From contig NC_073692.1 in the NCBI RefSeq assembly GCF_029784155.1, forward strand, positions 365,471,160-365,535,159: a stretch of DNA of 64,000 bases, in the 5' to 3' direction. Source of the stretch: Uranotaenia lowii. Taxonomy: Eukaryota > Arthropoda > Insecta > Diptera > Culicidae. The notes under the pieces were generated by a model. It did no database searches. It was given only the letters and a program-made list of their open reading frames with translations, and had not been told where the DNA came from. The translations under genes were made by a program, and so were the position numbers. Shown piece after piece: positions 33,367 through 45,899 of this stretch. The number at the start of each line of letters is the position of its first letter. The first letter of the stretch is position 1.

Positions 33367-34396
33367 GGGGAGATAAGGGTATAATGGCCACCTTTAAGAA
33401 AACACTTATTTAACCGTAGAAAATAGCTATAAATTGGAGGTTAAATTATTGTTTCGTGTTCAGACACTTGAAAAGCCTATTTCCTTACGGGTTGAAACTT
33501 GAAAAACTAGATGAAAACGTTAAAAAATGCATTTTAAAAAATTTTGCCGAAAGCTGAAAACCAGCCACTGTAGGGGCATAATGAGAACCCTCCTGGGGCA
33601 GTATAAGCACCATAAATCAGGGCACGATGAGCGTTTTCTGTCGGGGAATCTAGCAGTTAATTCAACTCAATAAAGTAAGGTGAGTCGTAGATTCATCAAA
33701 CAAAGCAATAACAAAATAATCTAGGTCTGTTTGTAAAATACAAACAATTCACACACGCTCATACATTATGTTTCTGGTGCATTGTTTGGCGGATGATGCT
33801 ACTAGCCGTATAATGTAACAATAAAAAAATCGTTCATGAATGGTAAATGGAAAAAAATCACCTCGAACGGAAATCGAACTCTAGTCTTTTAATTACCTCT
33901 CCGACACCTTACCAATAGGCTAAATCGTCGGATGTAAACTAGTCAAGTTGTGGCTCTATAAATCAATTTTAATTCACTGCTAGATTCTACGGCAGAAAAT
34001 GCTCATCATGCCTCGATCAGTGTAAAATTAAGTAAAACCGTGTTTTAAAATTGATAAAAGAGAAAAAATCGAAAATTAAATGATGGTAAACATCGAGAAA
34101 CAGTGTGTACATCATGTTTCAGTGCGTACATTATAGATCAAGGTTATTTTAAGATCATAAGAGCTTATTTCGTGATGCTGAAAAATTACAATATTTTCGT
34201 TACATGAGAACCTACCTGATTTTTTTTTTAAATATCTCTGTAAAGATTATAAAGAGATTCCTGTTTTTGTGAAAATTTAATGCTATAGGAAGTACGAAAA
34301 AATTCCTCATGAATTTTTTCTTAAGAAAATACGTACTTTTGTAGAAAATAGTAGTGCTTATTATGCCCTGGGTGCTCGTTTTGCCCTTATCTCCCC
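33367..34396. mobile_element. TIR element with GGGGAGATAAGGG ends
   Basis: GGGGAGATAAGGG at 33367-33379 is inverted at 34384-34396, and TA flanks both sides (33365-33366, 34397-34398). Inside, words such as GGGGCATAATGAGAACC, GGGGCAGTATAAGCACC and the inverted GTGCTTATTATGCCC repeat near the two ends. A further inverted pair (33624-33672 and 33962-34012) flanks a tRNA-like retroposon. No transposase is encoded in the 1030 bp. Confidence 0.78.
33846..33935 (-). mobile_element. tRNA-derived SINE head inside the TIR element
   Basis: On the minus strand the sequence has an A-box-like TTTAGCCTATTGGTAAGG and a B-box-like GAGTTCGATTTCC at tRNA-like spacing. It does not fold as a functional tRNA because the acceptor arms do not pair. 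The SINE body probably continues toward lower coordinates, but its end was not defined. Confidence 0.6.
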
Positions 34397-35029
34397 TATA
34401 CAAGAATTGATTCGATTTTTTTTTAAACAAACCATATTTTAATTACTCTTCAATAATTTCATTATTTTTGTTTGCAATTGAGATTTTCCGATACAGTTAA
34501 AATCAAATTTAACAATTCTCGGGGAAGATATGAAAACGATTTTTTTAAGTGGAAATAACCATGCTCTGCTAAGAATGGATAAATGTAACGTATAACTACT
34601 GTTACTTTCCAAAAAATTCCCAGTCGACAGTGGTGTAAATATTTATTAACAAACGTCGCGTCTTTTTTTTTTTTTTTTTTGATTCAAAATTGAGTGAAAA
34701 ACAAAGTTTTCTTTGTCATTTTACGTTCATAAAGAATTAAAGCTCAAATATCTACTTTCTTCGTGCTTGAGGAAAATTTCTTTAAAAATCCTTGAAAACC
34801 TAGAAACCAAAAAGTAAAATAATAGAAAACGCCTTAAAATGTATTAATCTTCTCAGATAGGTCAAAGATGCATTATGCACTTTTACTATTTTAAAAAATA
34901 ATCTTTATTTTGTAGAAAAATATAAGAGCTACTATTCTTATTTCGTATTTTTTTCATACTTTTGTCTCTCAACGTCAATTGATTCATAAAAAAAAGTAAA
35001 TTTTAACATTCATACTTTAACAAGCAGAA

Positions 35030-35215
35030 CACATAGTGATGCTATTACTGTTTCACTCACTGTACTAACCTGTGCAAAATTTCAGCTCATTCAGACTTAA
35101 TCTTGGGTTGCCTCGAAGCGCTGTAAGTTTTAGTTTTTTACCTTAAAAAAATCACCAAAGGTGGGACCAGAGTAAATCCAGAAAATCGAAATATTAGTTT
35201 TGATACCAAACGACT
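35030..35215. repeat. Dispersed repeat, copy A
   Basis: Shares CAAAATT(T/G)CAGCTCA, then a CTCGAAGCGCT or CTCAAAGCGCT block, AGTTTTAGTTTTTTACC and AAATCGAAAT with 37440-37600 in the same order and strand. Confidence 0.65.
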
Positions 35216-37359
35216 TAGTAATGCATGAAACGCAATTTTCCTTTCTTTTCGTCCACCGACCTTTTGTCATTTGTTAGCAGTTTTAAAGAATGTCTCACGA
35301 CAGACACGAAAATAGTGTGCCACAGACAGAGCCTGGAGCATCCGTCTGGCTCAGGTTTCTGACTCCAGGCACTACAAAATATCCGGGAAAGCAGGACACA
35401 TTTTTCTCCACCAGAAGACAAAAGGACTTTCACCATACCTTTCGGTTGAAAAAGTTGAAAATGAAAATATCCTCCCCAATTCCAGAATGAGAGACGAAAA
35501 AAAAACCTAGGGGAGTTAACAACCATCAACATTCCATTCCTTCAGGAGCAGAAAACAGCTAAAGGTAGGAACCAAAACAATGTTCCCGGTTACTAAAATG
35601 TAACAATGTCTAGTACCAGGTTTGATTTTTTTTTTGTCCTTTAAAAGGACCAGTAAGAAAACCGCCTTGCTAAGGCTGGGGGACGAAAGAGCTAAAAATT
35701 CCGGGAAAAACAGCACGAACTGCACATAAACACAGACAATCGCACCTGGTGGCCCAAAAAAAGCGAATGAAAAGTCTACACATACAGACCTGGAAAATTG
35801 CTTTTACCTCACCTCCTTTTTCGATTCCGTCCTTAACAGTCCTATTTTTTGAGGGAAAAAATCGTAAGAAAAGGAATAAAAATGCGAGCAGGTTACTTCC
35901 CTCTTTTGGTTCTGGTTCTGAAAGTGGTAAACCCTCTGCAACAAAAAAAAAGAAACCAAGAGTTGTTGACATTTTGTGGGTGGTGGGTGACCGGAAAAAA
36001 GAATGAAGGAAAAATGTTACCTTTTTTTATTTCCCCGGCTTAGGTAAGGTACATTTCATCTATTCTTGTCACGTGATAGAAGGAATTAGAAGATGAGTAT
36101 TCGGTGTGGCGAGAATTCACTCTTTTGGATTTAACTTCTAAATAAAAAAAATAGTGAGTAAACAAAAAAAAATAGTTGAGAAAGTGGTTTGAAAAATTTT
36201 CAATTGAAACAAACTTAACAAACAACTCTTTTTTCATACTTCTTTCTAGGAAAAAAAAACCAAAATGAAACAAATAAAATATTTTGATTTTGACAAATTC
36301 ATTTCCTTGTCAAAAAATGATGTGTTTTTTATACTTTTTCAGCATTCCTAAAAGGTTTCAAATTTTTTCTCGATTGGAGTACATCTCACGACTTGGAATA
36401 AAAATGTCAATTCAGCTTTTTCCAGATGGTACATAAACCAGGAATGAATTACCAACTATTGGATCCCAATCGAAGGGCCTCCTTTTTTGTCACTCTTGAG
36501 AGGAAACTGAGGAATGAAAGATTCGTTTCTTGCAGATAAAGGCAGCTGTATGAAGTGAAGTTTTTATTTTTTTTTCATTCAATTTCTTCACCCTGCAACT
36601 GAAAGAAGTCTTATGGTGAAAGAACTTGGGAAAACAAAATAGTAATAAAAAAAACCTAGATGAATTCCACTTCAAGGGACAAATAATGGGACACGCTCAA
36701 TTTGTTAATGGGCGACACTTTGACACTGTGCGCGGCGGATAATTGAGTGTTTGTTGAAATTTTAACGTCTGCCTTCGTCTGATAGAAAGTTTTATTGCAA
36801 TCTGCAGACCACATGGCTTCAACAATTATACTTTTTGTTGAGGGATTTTTTTAATCTAAAAATATATTCGGGAAGCAAATACTAAAAGTGAAATTCAAAA
36901 TGGTCGTAATGATTTGTGCTCTGCACCTTTTTCAACTTTCCTCAATCTTTAAAACTCAAAAGCTCAAGGTGGATAGAAATCAGTCCTCCATACTAAATTA
37001 GCTAATATCTTCAATTTCTTGGATCGAATTCCACCGCATAATTTTGTGTAACAAAATGTTATTGAATTGAATGTTGTGACCATTTATCTACAAAACATTT
37101 CAGAATTGTGAGCCACGTTAAGAAATATATTGCTACTTTTTTTATTTGTCAGTATTTTGCCTGCCTAACATCATCATGAGCAAATGATCATAAATTCCGT
37201 ATTTGCTTGAACTTGTTAGCTTCCAAATTATTAATTTTCTTGTAATTTTAATTCTTACTTCGAATATTTTATACAATGCATTGGTCTCACCATACATTGA
37301 GCTCAAGCTCAAGCTCGGCTCGATAGAATTCAACAAAAAATTGCGCAAACTACGTATAT

Positions 37360-37600
37360 TAGGGTGGCATCGAATGTATGGAAAAAAAATCAATGTTCGA
37401 GTTTTGAAAAATAACCTTAAACTTTTTTAAGATTGGTCCCAAAAACTGACCTGTTCAAAATTGCAGCTCAATCGGACTAGACTCAGAGGTGTCTCAAAGC
37501 GCTTAAAGTTTTAATTTTTTCCCTTAGAAAAGAGGTGGTCAAAAGAAAAAGGAAAAATCGAAATTTTAATTTTGATTCCAAATGACTTGGAAATAAAACG
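37360..37600. repeat. Dispersed repeat, copy B
   Basis: Diverged copy of 35030-35215. It starts near AGGGTGGCATCGAATG and ends near CCAAATGACTTGG. Confidence 0.65.
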
Positions 37601-38879
37601 ACGATATCTATGTAGTTTTATCTCAATTTTTTTTCTATCAGAATTCAGGAAGTACATAAGAAGGGAAAAGGGGGAATGAAGACTCAATAAAATTATGTTG
37701 GCTAAACATGAGAACTAAACAAGCAAATGGAATCAAATCGGGTATGGGAAGCTATTTGGATACAAGATATGTAAATATGATTTTCACAGACCCCTTTACT
37801 CATTTTAAGCCGTTGTTTCTTAATTTTAGTAAAATTTGGGTGATGATCATGCTAGAACTCGATAAATCAAAACCCAGGTCAAACAATTTCAAGAAACAAC
37901 TCCAAAATTTTAATTTCATTCCTTATTTTATCTATTTTGCATCGTACGTTATTTAATATCTTTAAAAATATTAAATCTATTTTATAACTGTTCGAGATAT
38001 ATAAGTCCAATTTTCGCGAAAAATCAGGAAAATAAAAATCCATATTTCAAACTTGCTATATGAATCAAAAACTAAAAAATCTTATACATACCAATTGAAG
38101 CACCTAATAATTTTGGAAACAACCTTGAAATTCATTCCACATACTACACTTTGATCCAACTTCTGAATCTTTATTTGAAACAAAAAAAGAGCTCCAATAA
38201 TACGAATACCGCAGTTTATAATCTTATTTTTTACTTATCAGAAAGTTTTTAAGCATAAATCAATATGAAAGTTTGAAGATGCGCTTTGGGAAAGTAATTC
38301 CAGCTTTATTTTCCATTCATATTCTTTATTAGTCTTGTTGATCTAATTTTCTAAACTCAATTCCAATACCAAATCTCAACGCTGCTTCTGAAACAAGGCA
38401 AATCGCGTTGCATAAAAAATCTAAATGAAAAATAAAAACTTCATTTAGTTTACGGAAATTTTAAATTCGTCATTTCCACACTTCAAAATTGAAATATGGC
38501 TTTAGTTTGATATTTTCTATCTAGTTTTGACTCACCCGAGGTAAACTTGACTATTAAACTTAAGTATTTGTAACTATTTTGAAGGTGTTTTGTTTCCTTT
38601 ATGATCAAGAAAACTTGTTCAAATCGTCAAAATAGAGACTGATTAATGGTACCCCGAAGCATCAAATTCAAAACAGAAACGGAATCTATTTTTTTTTATC
38701 AAATTTAAAGTGGTCTAATAAGTTTCTGCAACCATGTTTTACGTTCATATGAGTCCAGTATTGATTTTAAAAATATGAAATATACCGCTTTGCTCTTTAA
38801 AGAAAAAATAATCGAAAAATATTGAAAAAAGGGATCAATATTACCCCGGATTACGGATACGGACGAAATTTTGAGAAAT

Positions 38880-39720
38880 CTCGTTATCTGAATATTCCAG
38901 GTTGCCAGATAACCCGGATTTATCGAGAGTTGCCTAGATATTTGACTCATAATTTTACAAAATTCCGGTGCGGCCAGATTGCCAGGATTCAGTTGTTATA
39001 AGCCTGGGGTTTTCCCGGATTTATCTACTTCATTTGTTAAATTTATAAAAAAAAACTTGAATTGAGTTATTATAATTCTTCATTTTACGTCCAAAAAAGG
39101 AATGTTATGAGGCAAGTTTAATCTGAATTGAATGCTTAAAGCCTCAAAAACGATTTAAAATCTGCTGATGTGGTTTGATGAAAAAAAAATTACTAGTGCT
39201 TTCTTGTGATTTTATCTGAATAATTCCGTGGTTTTGTGACCATATTTGCCCGGATATTCCGTGGATTATGGGTTGAACATTTTGAAATCAAATGCCCGCA
39301 ATTTGCCAGGTAATAATGGTTTAAAACTCTCAATTTATGAGAAATTTTTAGTTTAATTATTTTTTCATATTAAACATTCCTACACGTGTATTTCAGAATG
39401 GATTTTTGTTTAAGAATTTGAGCATATAGTATCCTGTTAATTTTAATGTTAAGAAAAATGTGCCAAATAGGACAAAGCAACAACGCTGTATCTTAAGCAT
39501 GTCAGAATGCCTGGTTTTATGAGGGTTTGCCCGAATATTGAATAACAAAACCTTTAAGCTTTTAGGAAAAAAAAACCACGTTTTTATCAATTTTTGTTGA
39601 GTAATTCCTGGGTTTTACCAAATTTGCTTGGATATTGCCCGGATTTTGATGGACAATTTCAAAATCAAATGCCCAGATTTTTCTAGGTTTTTTGTTATAA
39701 TATAGATCGGTTTTTTCTGG
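38880..39720. repeat. Degenerate repeat rich in CCGGAT and GCCCGGATATT words
   Basis: GTTGCCAGATAACCCGGATTT, GATTGCCAGG, TTTGCCCGGATATTCC and TTGCCCGGATTTTGATGG recur in one strand sense. Similar vocabulary marks 52920-53270 and 55845-56160. Boundaries are not sharp. Confidence 0.5.
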
Positions 39721-39893
39721 CCCAGATGCGTGCAGCAAAATGTCTAACCTTATGTTATCTCAAAAAATTTCAAAAATCATAGTTTTGAAGGTTTTTTGTT
39801 CGGAAAATTTACCCAATTTAAACATAAGATAATTTTTGTAATTTGTGTTTTCCACATGAAAAAATTCCAATACGTCAATCGTTAGAGTATAAA

Positions 39894-40861
39894 GGGGAGA
39901 GTGGGGATACTTGATCCCCTTTTCTTATTTTCATCATATCTTTTTGAAAAAATTTAGCAGCTCGCCGTCTTTGACATTTTCTGACAGCTTGTAACTTCAA
40001 GTTTCTATGCTCCAAAATTTAGAACGATACTTGAACCCGTTGATGAACTAGAAGCATTTTTGTGGGAGTAAAAAAATTGCGATTTTTCTGAAGTTAGGGG
40101 AGACTTGATCCCCTATTGAAGGAGACTTGATCTTTTATTCAGGAAGCCCTAATCCTTGAATAAAAATCAAACAAAACCCCAAGATAGAATGTTAATTGCC
40201 TATTTTGGTCATGTTTGTTATCATTACACAATTTATAGCAGACATAAGAATAAAATTCTAGAACTTTGTCTCAACGCTAATAACATGCTTAAAGGCTCTT
40301 TTTTTATAATTAAGAGAGAATCATTATTTTTGTTCTTTTCTTCAGACAATTGTTTGATAAATATTAGTTTTTGGATAAATATTAGTAGTTTCGTAATCAG
40401 CAATCATAACGATCAATTCAGAAGAAGAATGTGCCGTTTGGAAGAGGGATCAATTGTACCCAACTCTAGGGGATCAATTGTACCCATAATCAACATTTTA
40501 GAAAACTTTTTCTGAAAAAAGTTGAGAGTTTTCCATTGCTTCGAAAATATGGCATTATGAAGTTCATTTTACGCTCGAACGATTGATACATTGGAACAAA
40601 TATTTTTTTCATAATTTTCCCATTTAAGAAACATTTTAAAGTGATGAAAAAAGATCTTCAAGTTATATTTTGTGAAATTTTTCAAACAACGTTCAATTAC
40701 TCGAACAATCATTTTGTTAAAAAATTTTAAACTACAAGCATTGTTATTTTGCTCATTATGGCACATTTTTCTAGAACATTTGATCTTTGTAAGACATTCC
40801 AGTTTCGAGATATAGCTAAGGAATCAAGTATCCCCAGGGATCAAGTATCCTCATTCTCCCC
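39894..40861. mobile_element. TIR element with GGGGAGAGTGGGGATACTTG ends
   Basis: The left end (from 39894) and the right end (to 40861) are inverted copies matching at 23 of 25 bases. The word GATACTTGATCCC and its inverse GGGATCAAGTATCC are repeated near both ends. GGATCAATTGTACCC is repeated twice near 40446-40485. The 968-bp interior has no transposase. The flanks read AAA on the left and TA on the right, so a TA target is possible but not proven. Confidence 0.78.
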
Positions 40862-41679
40862 TATTAAACTGTTGAATGCCATACTTGAAAAGCAATAATA
40901 AGCTCTAATTTTTTTCAGAAAAAATGTTATCCAAAATGTGTGATATGGGTTCAATTGATCGCTAGAGTCTAAAAAGATATATTTTTGATCTTCATAGAAC
41001 TTGATACCAGCATTTTAGTTGCTTTTTGAGCCGATGTCCGTGAGTTCGAGCCCAAGAGTAAAAATCGATAACAGTTGTACCGGATAAGTATTTCAACGAC
41101 TTGTCCGCCAATTTCATCGTTGATAAAAGTCGCAAATGACATAAAGATGTTAAAACGACTATTATCGAAACAAAACAAAAAATACCAGCACGAATAAAAA
41201 TAGTTATCAAAAAATTATGGTTTTCCAATAATTTTCTGATCAGAAGGACTCTTAAAACTGATTTTGTATAAAAATTAAAAATTGCGCCTGAAAATATGCA
41301 AAAATTATGGGGTAATGAAAAGCATTTATAATTTTTTGTCGATCAATTTTTAACTGAGAAATGAGAACTTGTGTGGCCAAAACTTATAAATGTACTTTTT
41401 ACCTTCAAGTTTTGCTTGATTTTTTATTGTTTTAAAAAACCGTAAAGTAATTTTTCTAACTATATTTACTGTAAGCTATTCTATTTATTCATTCTATTGT
41501 ATACTGTTCAAATATTAAGCTTAACTTATTTGCATTATTCATTTCAAGAGACATTCTTTTCTCGCTTTATAAATTATTTTATTAAGTTCCGAATCTATTT
41601 CAACAATTCGCTTGATTTGAATTCGATACCAAAGCTAATTTTTCAAAACTAAGTTTTAGTTTAAAGTTTAGTTTAATTA
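40862..41679. other. Gene-less stretch containing a short repeat
   Basis: AT-rich DNA. The section 41000-41180 is a short dispersed repeat listed separately. Nothing else is recognised. Confidence 0.45.
41000..41180 (+). repeat. Short repeat with a tRNA-like B box
   Basis: It has GAGTTCGAGCCCA near 41040 (B-box-like), followed by a body whose end matches 27230-27290. It may be a SINE fragment. A clear A box and tail were not found. Confidence 0.4.
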
Positions 41680-42381
41680 TTATGTTCAAGCTGTTCCTCG
41701 ACTTGCATAATCGTACATTCCAATCTAAAGCTTTCTAAACTGTTCTCAAAATATGCTTTTCAAGTAGTTGTCTAAATTCACTTGAAATTAAAACAAACTC
41801 TTCAAACTATTCTCTTGATATGCTCCAGAAAAAAAAATTCTAATCTCAACCTCCCATTTCCACACCTTCAGGCTGCCTTTTCAACACGTATTTCAACATT
41901 CTTGTAATTTTCATCAATAGTTTTATAAGAAACTCAACATGCTCTCAACATGTTCTCAAAACTAATGTAATGCTCTTATCATTATGTTTAAGATTTCAAC
42001 TCACTTTGCTTCGCCATAGTTACAAGCGTTGAAAGAACGCACTCGAAATTGATTTTAATTTTTCCTTCCTGTCCTTTTCTCGACTCGCATGATTTTTTCT
42101 TTTCATCTCAAGTTAACCTCTCAATCCGATTGATTATTATTCTTGTTAATACCATCAGGGTGTCTTATCGACTCAACAACAAGTTTTCAAGCTGTCCTCT
42201 CAAATCGCTTGTTGTCCTTATTAATACGCTTAGATTGCCTTCTCTATTTTTCCATGAGTTTTCAAGCTGATCTCTCATTTCACTTCTGTCGAAATTCCAA
42301 GCTATCTCCTCAACTCTTTTCAAAAGCTTTAATTCACCTTGTTTTGTCCTCTCCTAGGTATTCTCTCTATTTATTTTTATA

Positions 42382-43026
42382 TGTATGTATGTTGCAAATC
42401 CACCATGGGTGCACGGATTCACCGCCGTTTTGCCTAAGTATGTGCTCATTAACATTCTTTAGATATTAAAGTTCGGCAAATCTCCAATGTCGCGAACATC
42501 ATACCCGGTACCATGGCTTCGTGTGAGCTGATGTGTAGTGAATGTATTACGTTTCTCTGTCAGTATATTTTGGGTGAACGAATCCATCAGGTACACAACC
42601 AGTTGAAAACGGATAACATTTTTAGTGTTATTCATTTACTACAGGTATTCCGGCATCCGTGTAAATACCTGGCTGATTGGCAACTGATTGAACGTTCGTT
42701 ATTATGCAATTATCAAACGACAATTAAAACATCTTACCTACCCATTATAACTGGGATTTGAATCTAAAACCTACCAAATTGTTTCGAGCTCAGTACCCTG
42801 ACTCTCCACACCTATTCAATGGCCTTCTTACCACTGTGTGCCTCGCATTTTTGTTTTTTTTTTTAAATTTCTCATCCCGACTTCAAAAGGCATTTTTTTA
42901 TTATAATTATCACTTCCGTTGTACAACGCATTCACTTTCAAACACCAATCTTTCGTAGCCGGGACTTCCGAGAGAATATTTAAAGGTTTCAATCACGTCC
43001 CGGCGGCACTGATTCTACTATTAGGA
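42382..43026 (-). mobile_element. Retroposon, CATA tail, copy 2 of the shared-3'-module family
   Basis: A perfect 20-bp duplication flanks the insert (42362-42381 and 43027-43046). On the minus strand the 3' module (about 42770 to 42382) parallels copies 1 and 3 and ends in CATACATACA. Its stem-loop segment CAGGTATTTACACGG...CCGGAATACCTG lies near 42642-42673. The head (about 42780-43026) differs from the others. It has a GCCGGGAC/GTCCCGGC stem at 42958-43004 and weak tRNA-like words (TGGTAAGAAGGCC, TAGATTCAAATCCC). Confidence 0.88.
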
Positions 43027-43424
43027 TCTCTCTATTTATTTTTATAACTCGAAATTATCCTCACAAATCGTTCTTAACGATTTTTTTTTTTTCAAATATA
43101 ATTTCTTTCAAGCTGTCCTCTCAACTCACTTTTTTTTTCTTCAAACTGTCCTCTCAACACACTTATTGGTGTATTGTTTTTCATTTCAAGCAGTACTCTC
43201 AACTCGCTTATTAGTGATTTCTATTTATTTTAGACTGTCCTCTCAACTCACTCTTTTTTTTGTTTTTTTTTTTAATTTGGTCTATCAAGCTGTCCTCTCA
43301 ACTCCCTTATTGGTGTTTTTTAAAATTTTTCTCAAACTGTCCTCTCTACTCGCTTATTGGTGTTTTTAAAATTTATTTCAAGTTTTCCTCCCAACCCACT
43401 TGATCACCAAGCTGTCCTCACAAC

Positions 43425-44987
43425 CAGTGCTGATAAATGTCGCTCACTGTCGCCTGACCGTAACATGGTAGCCTATGTTAATATCATTTTTTTTTAAAAC
43501 CATGTCATCAACGAAACGGTCATAGCATTCCATTTTTCTGTAGTAGTGTTGCTGACAGAAATCTTTGTTGCATGACATTCGTTCGCGTTACATGTCGTTT
43601 GTTTGGCTCGTGCTCGGTGATTTGTGAAGTATTTTCGGTCAGTTTTTCAAAATTTAAATGGTTTCTCCGGGAGCGTCTAGACCACAATTTCCTGAAGCTT
43701 GCACTCAGCACGATTTAGAAAGCTAGAGCAATTGTAAACAGGTTAATTTAGAGACTAGCTCGGGAGAAAAAAAAACATTTTGCTTGGCAATGGATAAGCT
43801 TCATGCAGAAGCAGGACATAGCAAGGGGAATTTCCTTTGATAAATACGCTTCATGTACCGAGAAACGGCAAACAAGTCATTCATACTTTGGATTAGTATC
43901 GATTAAATATAAATAAAAAAATTTTGATATTTTTTTTTAAATTCTTTTTAGCTCCATGAGCGTCAAATAGCTACCGAGCTGAACGACAAAGATCTTCAAA
44001 TTCCCGATCTTGGATGGGTGGACCGAAGAGTCCGGTCCCCGAAGAGTTCTCGGGAACATTATTCCTACCATGCCCAGCCATTAACAGGCCTTATCCTCTG
44101 ACTGCATACCTCAGTATAGGTTCAGGCACTTCACAGGAACCCACTCCGAAAGTCCTACCATCACCTTGGCCCTAGTTCCAGCTCTGTTTTTTCCAAAACG
44201 GAAAAGCAGGGCGAGTTGTTAGTTTGGCCTCAGAGAAAAGACAACTGTGGCGAAGGTATTACAGCGTGCATCAAAGGACGGCCACCATAAAAAACCCGAC
44301 CGCCAACTCGTCTATTTTCATGGTCATCGCCATCGATCCAGATCCCATCATCGTTTGTGGGCGGAAAATCCGAGTCAAATGATCTCAAATTTCACTTATA
44401 CCTAACCCCTGCTCCTCTTAAAATGTGAACTGTAATAAAATGTTAAAATGTATACGTCATTTCACTAATAACACCCACGAAACCCTCTTGAAAGTACATT
44501 TTGGTTCAAATTCCATTCGTTTGATAGTTTCCCCCTAGCAGTTTGTCCACCCTGCTACAAGTGAAGTTAACCCTGAGTTAACGAGAGACCTAGCCAGTCA
44601 TTCACAATAAAACGAGAATTTAAGAAAAGTAGGACTCATCAACAATAACCTTCAACACTGTAATGTGCAGATTATTTTTAAATTTTAATTCTTCCTAAAA
44701 GAAAAAATTAACAAAATTATTTAAACTCGGAGTATTTCAGTATTGGAGCATTTCAGCATTTTTACATTTTCACGATGTACATAAAAGCAATTTGTGATAG
44801 GTAGATTTGACAGAGAACATAATAAAATGACGATCACATAGGCTTAGATGTCTTTCAACTGCAAATGTCGCGATATCCTACCACATGTCACGGTGATATG
44901 ATACATGTGTTGCATGACAGTGATACCTCCAAATATATCAATGTCGCATGACTTTGGCTACTTGATGGTAACCATTTACCTGCCATG
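43425..44987. mobile_element. Non-autonomous hAT-type element in the satellite
   Basis: CTCACAAC occurs on both sides (43417-43424 and 44988-44995), an 8-bp target duplication. The ends are inverted, CAGTGCTGATAAATG against CATGGCAGGTAAATG (11 of 15). Both features fit the hAT superfamily. Removing the element restores the satellite word CTGTCCTCACAACTCGCT. The 1563-bp interior has a GC-richer part (about 43960-44400) but no recognisable transposase. Confidence 0.85.
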
Positions 44988-45125
44988 CTCACAACTCGCT
45001 CTTTGTAGTTTTTTTTAATTTTCTTTCAGGCTGTCTTCTAAACTCGTTTATTTGTGTTTTCCATTTATTTTTAAAGCTATCTTCTTAACCCGCCTGACCA
45101 CCAAGCTGTCCTCTCAACTCACTTA

Positions 45126-45899
45126 GGCGGCATCCATAAATTACGTAACGCAAATAATGCACTTTTTGACCCCCTCCCCCCCGTATGTCACAAATCGTCA
45201 CGCTTCGACGTACCCCCCTATGAAAATTACGTAACGCTGATAAATTCCCCCCCCCCCCCCCATCTTTTCATGTTTTTGAATAATGAATTTCGATGGTAAG
45301 AAAAGATTTTTATATAAAATTTTTAACGTTTTTCGAAACGGACATAATATCTATCCAAATCGCTTCTTAGTACTCATTGATGATAACTCTCTGATAAAAT
45401 AAAATGATTGTCTTATTACTTGTTGTTCTGTGCTTGTTAACTGATGATCTACCTTGTTTAATTTATTTTGTTTAAGCAGCGAAATAAATTAAACAATTAT
45501 GCAAAATATACTCCACTAAGTAATATTCGTCGGAATAACCAAAATTGCATTTTTTAAATTGATCGAGAAAAAATAGTAAAATTTCCGTCTTAAGGTTGAA
45601 TTGAGTTTTTGGGGGTAAATGTACATAATAATCGGGTTTCTAGCGATTATTTCTTGGACATCCAATACACAGTTTAGGAGTCTATCTCAGAATCATTAAA
45701 ATGGGAAGGTTACAAACCAGTTTAATCATGTTAAAGCTTAGAAATTTCAAGCTGATTCTGGTGTGCTTATCATTCTGCAAAATTTGCATGACATCAAAAT
45801 AGTTGCGATTAAATTGAAATTTTTAAGAAAAAATCGTTACGTAACGATGAGCATACCTCCCCCCCCCCTAGGAGCGTTACGTAATTAATGGATGCCCCC
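45126..45899. mobile_element. TIR element with 3-bp TTA target duplication
   Basis: Ends are inverted: GGCGGCATCCATAAATTACG on the left against GGGGGCATCCATTAATTACG on the right, followed by TAACGC. TTA flanks both sides (45123-45125 and 45900-45902). Subterminal C-tracts occur at both ends (for example 45247-45262). The 774-bp interior lacks a transposase. A 3-bp TTA-type target resembles PIF/Harbinger-like elements, but the family is not assigned. Confidence 0.85.

Larger units (their letters stand above)
34399..39893. other. Gene-less stretch with dispersed repeats
   Basis: Mixed AT-rich DNA. A more complex, GC-richer section lies at about 35220-36060. A poly(T) run is at 34664-34680. The repeats listed separately (35030-35215, 37360-37600, 38880-39720) are the only recognised content. 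No exon could be supported. Confidence 0.45.
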
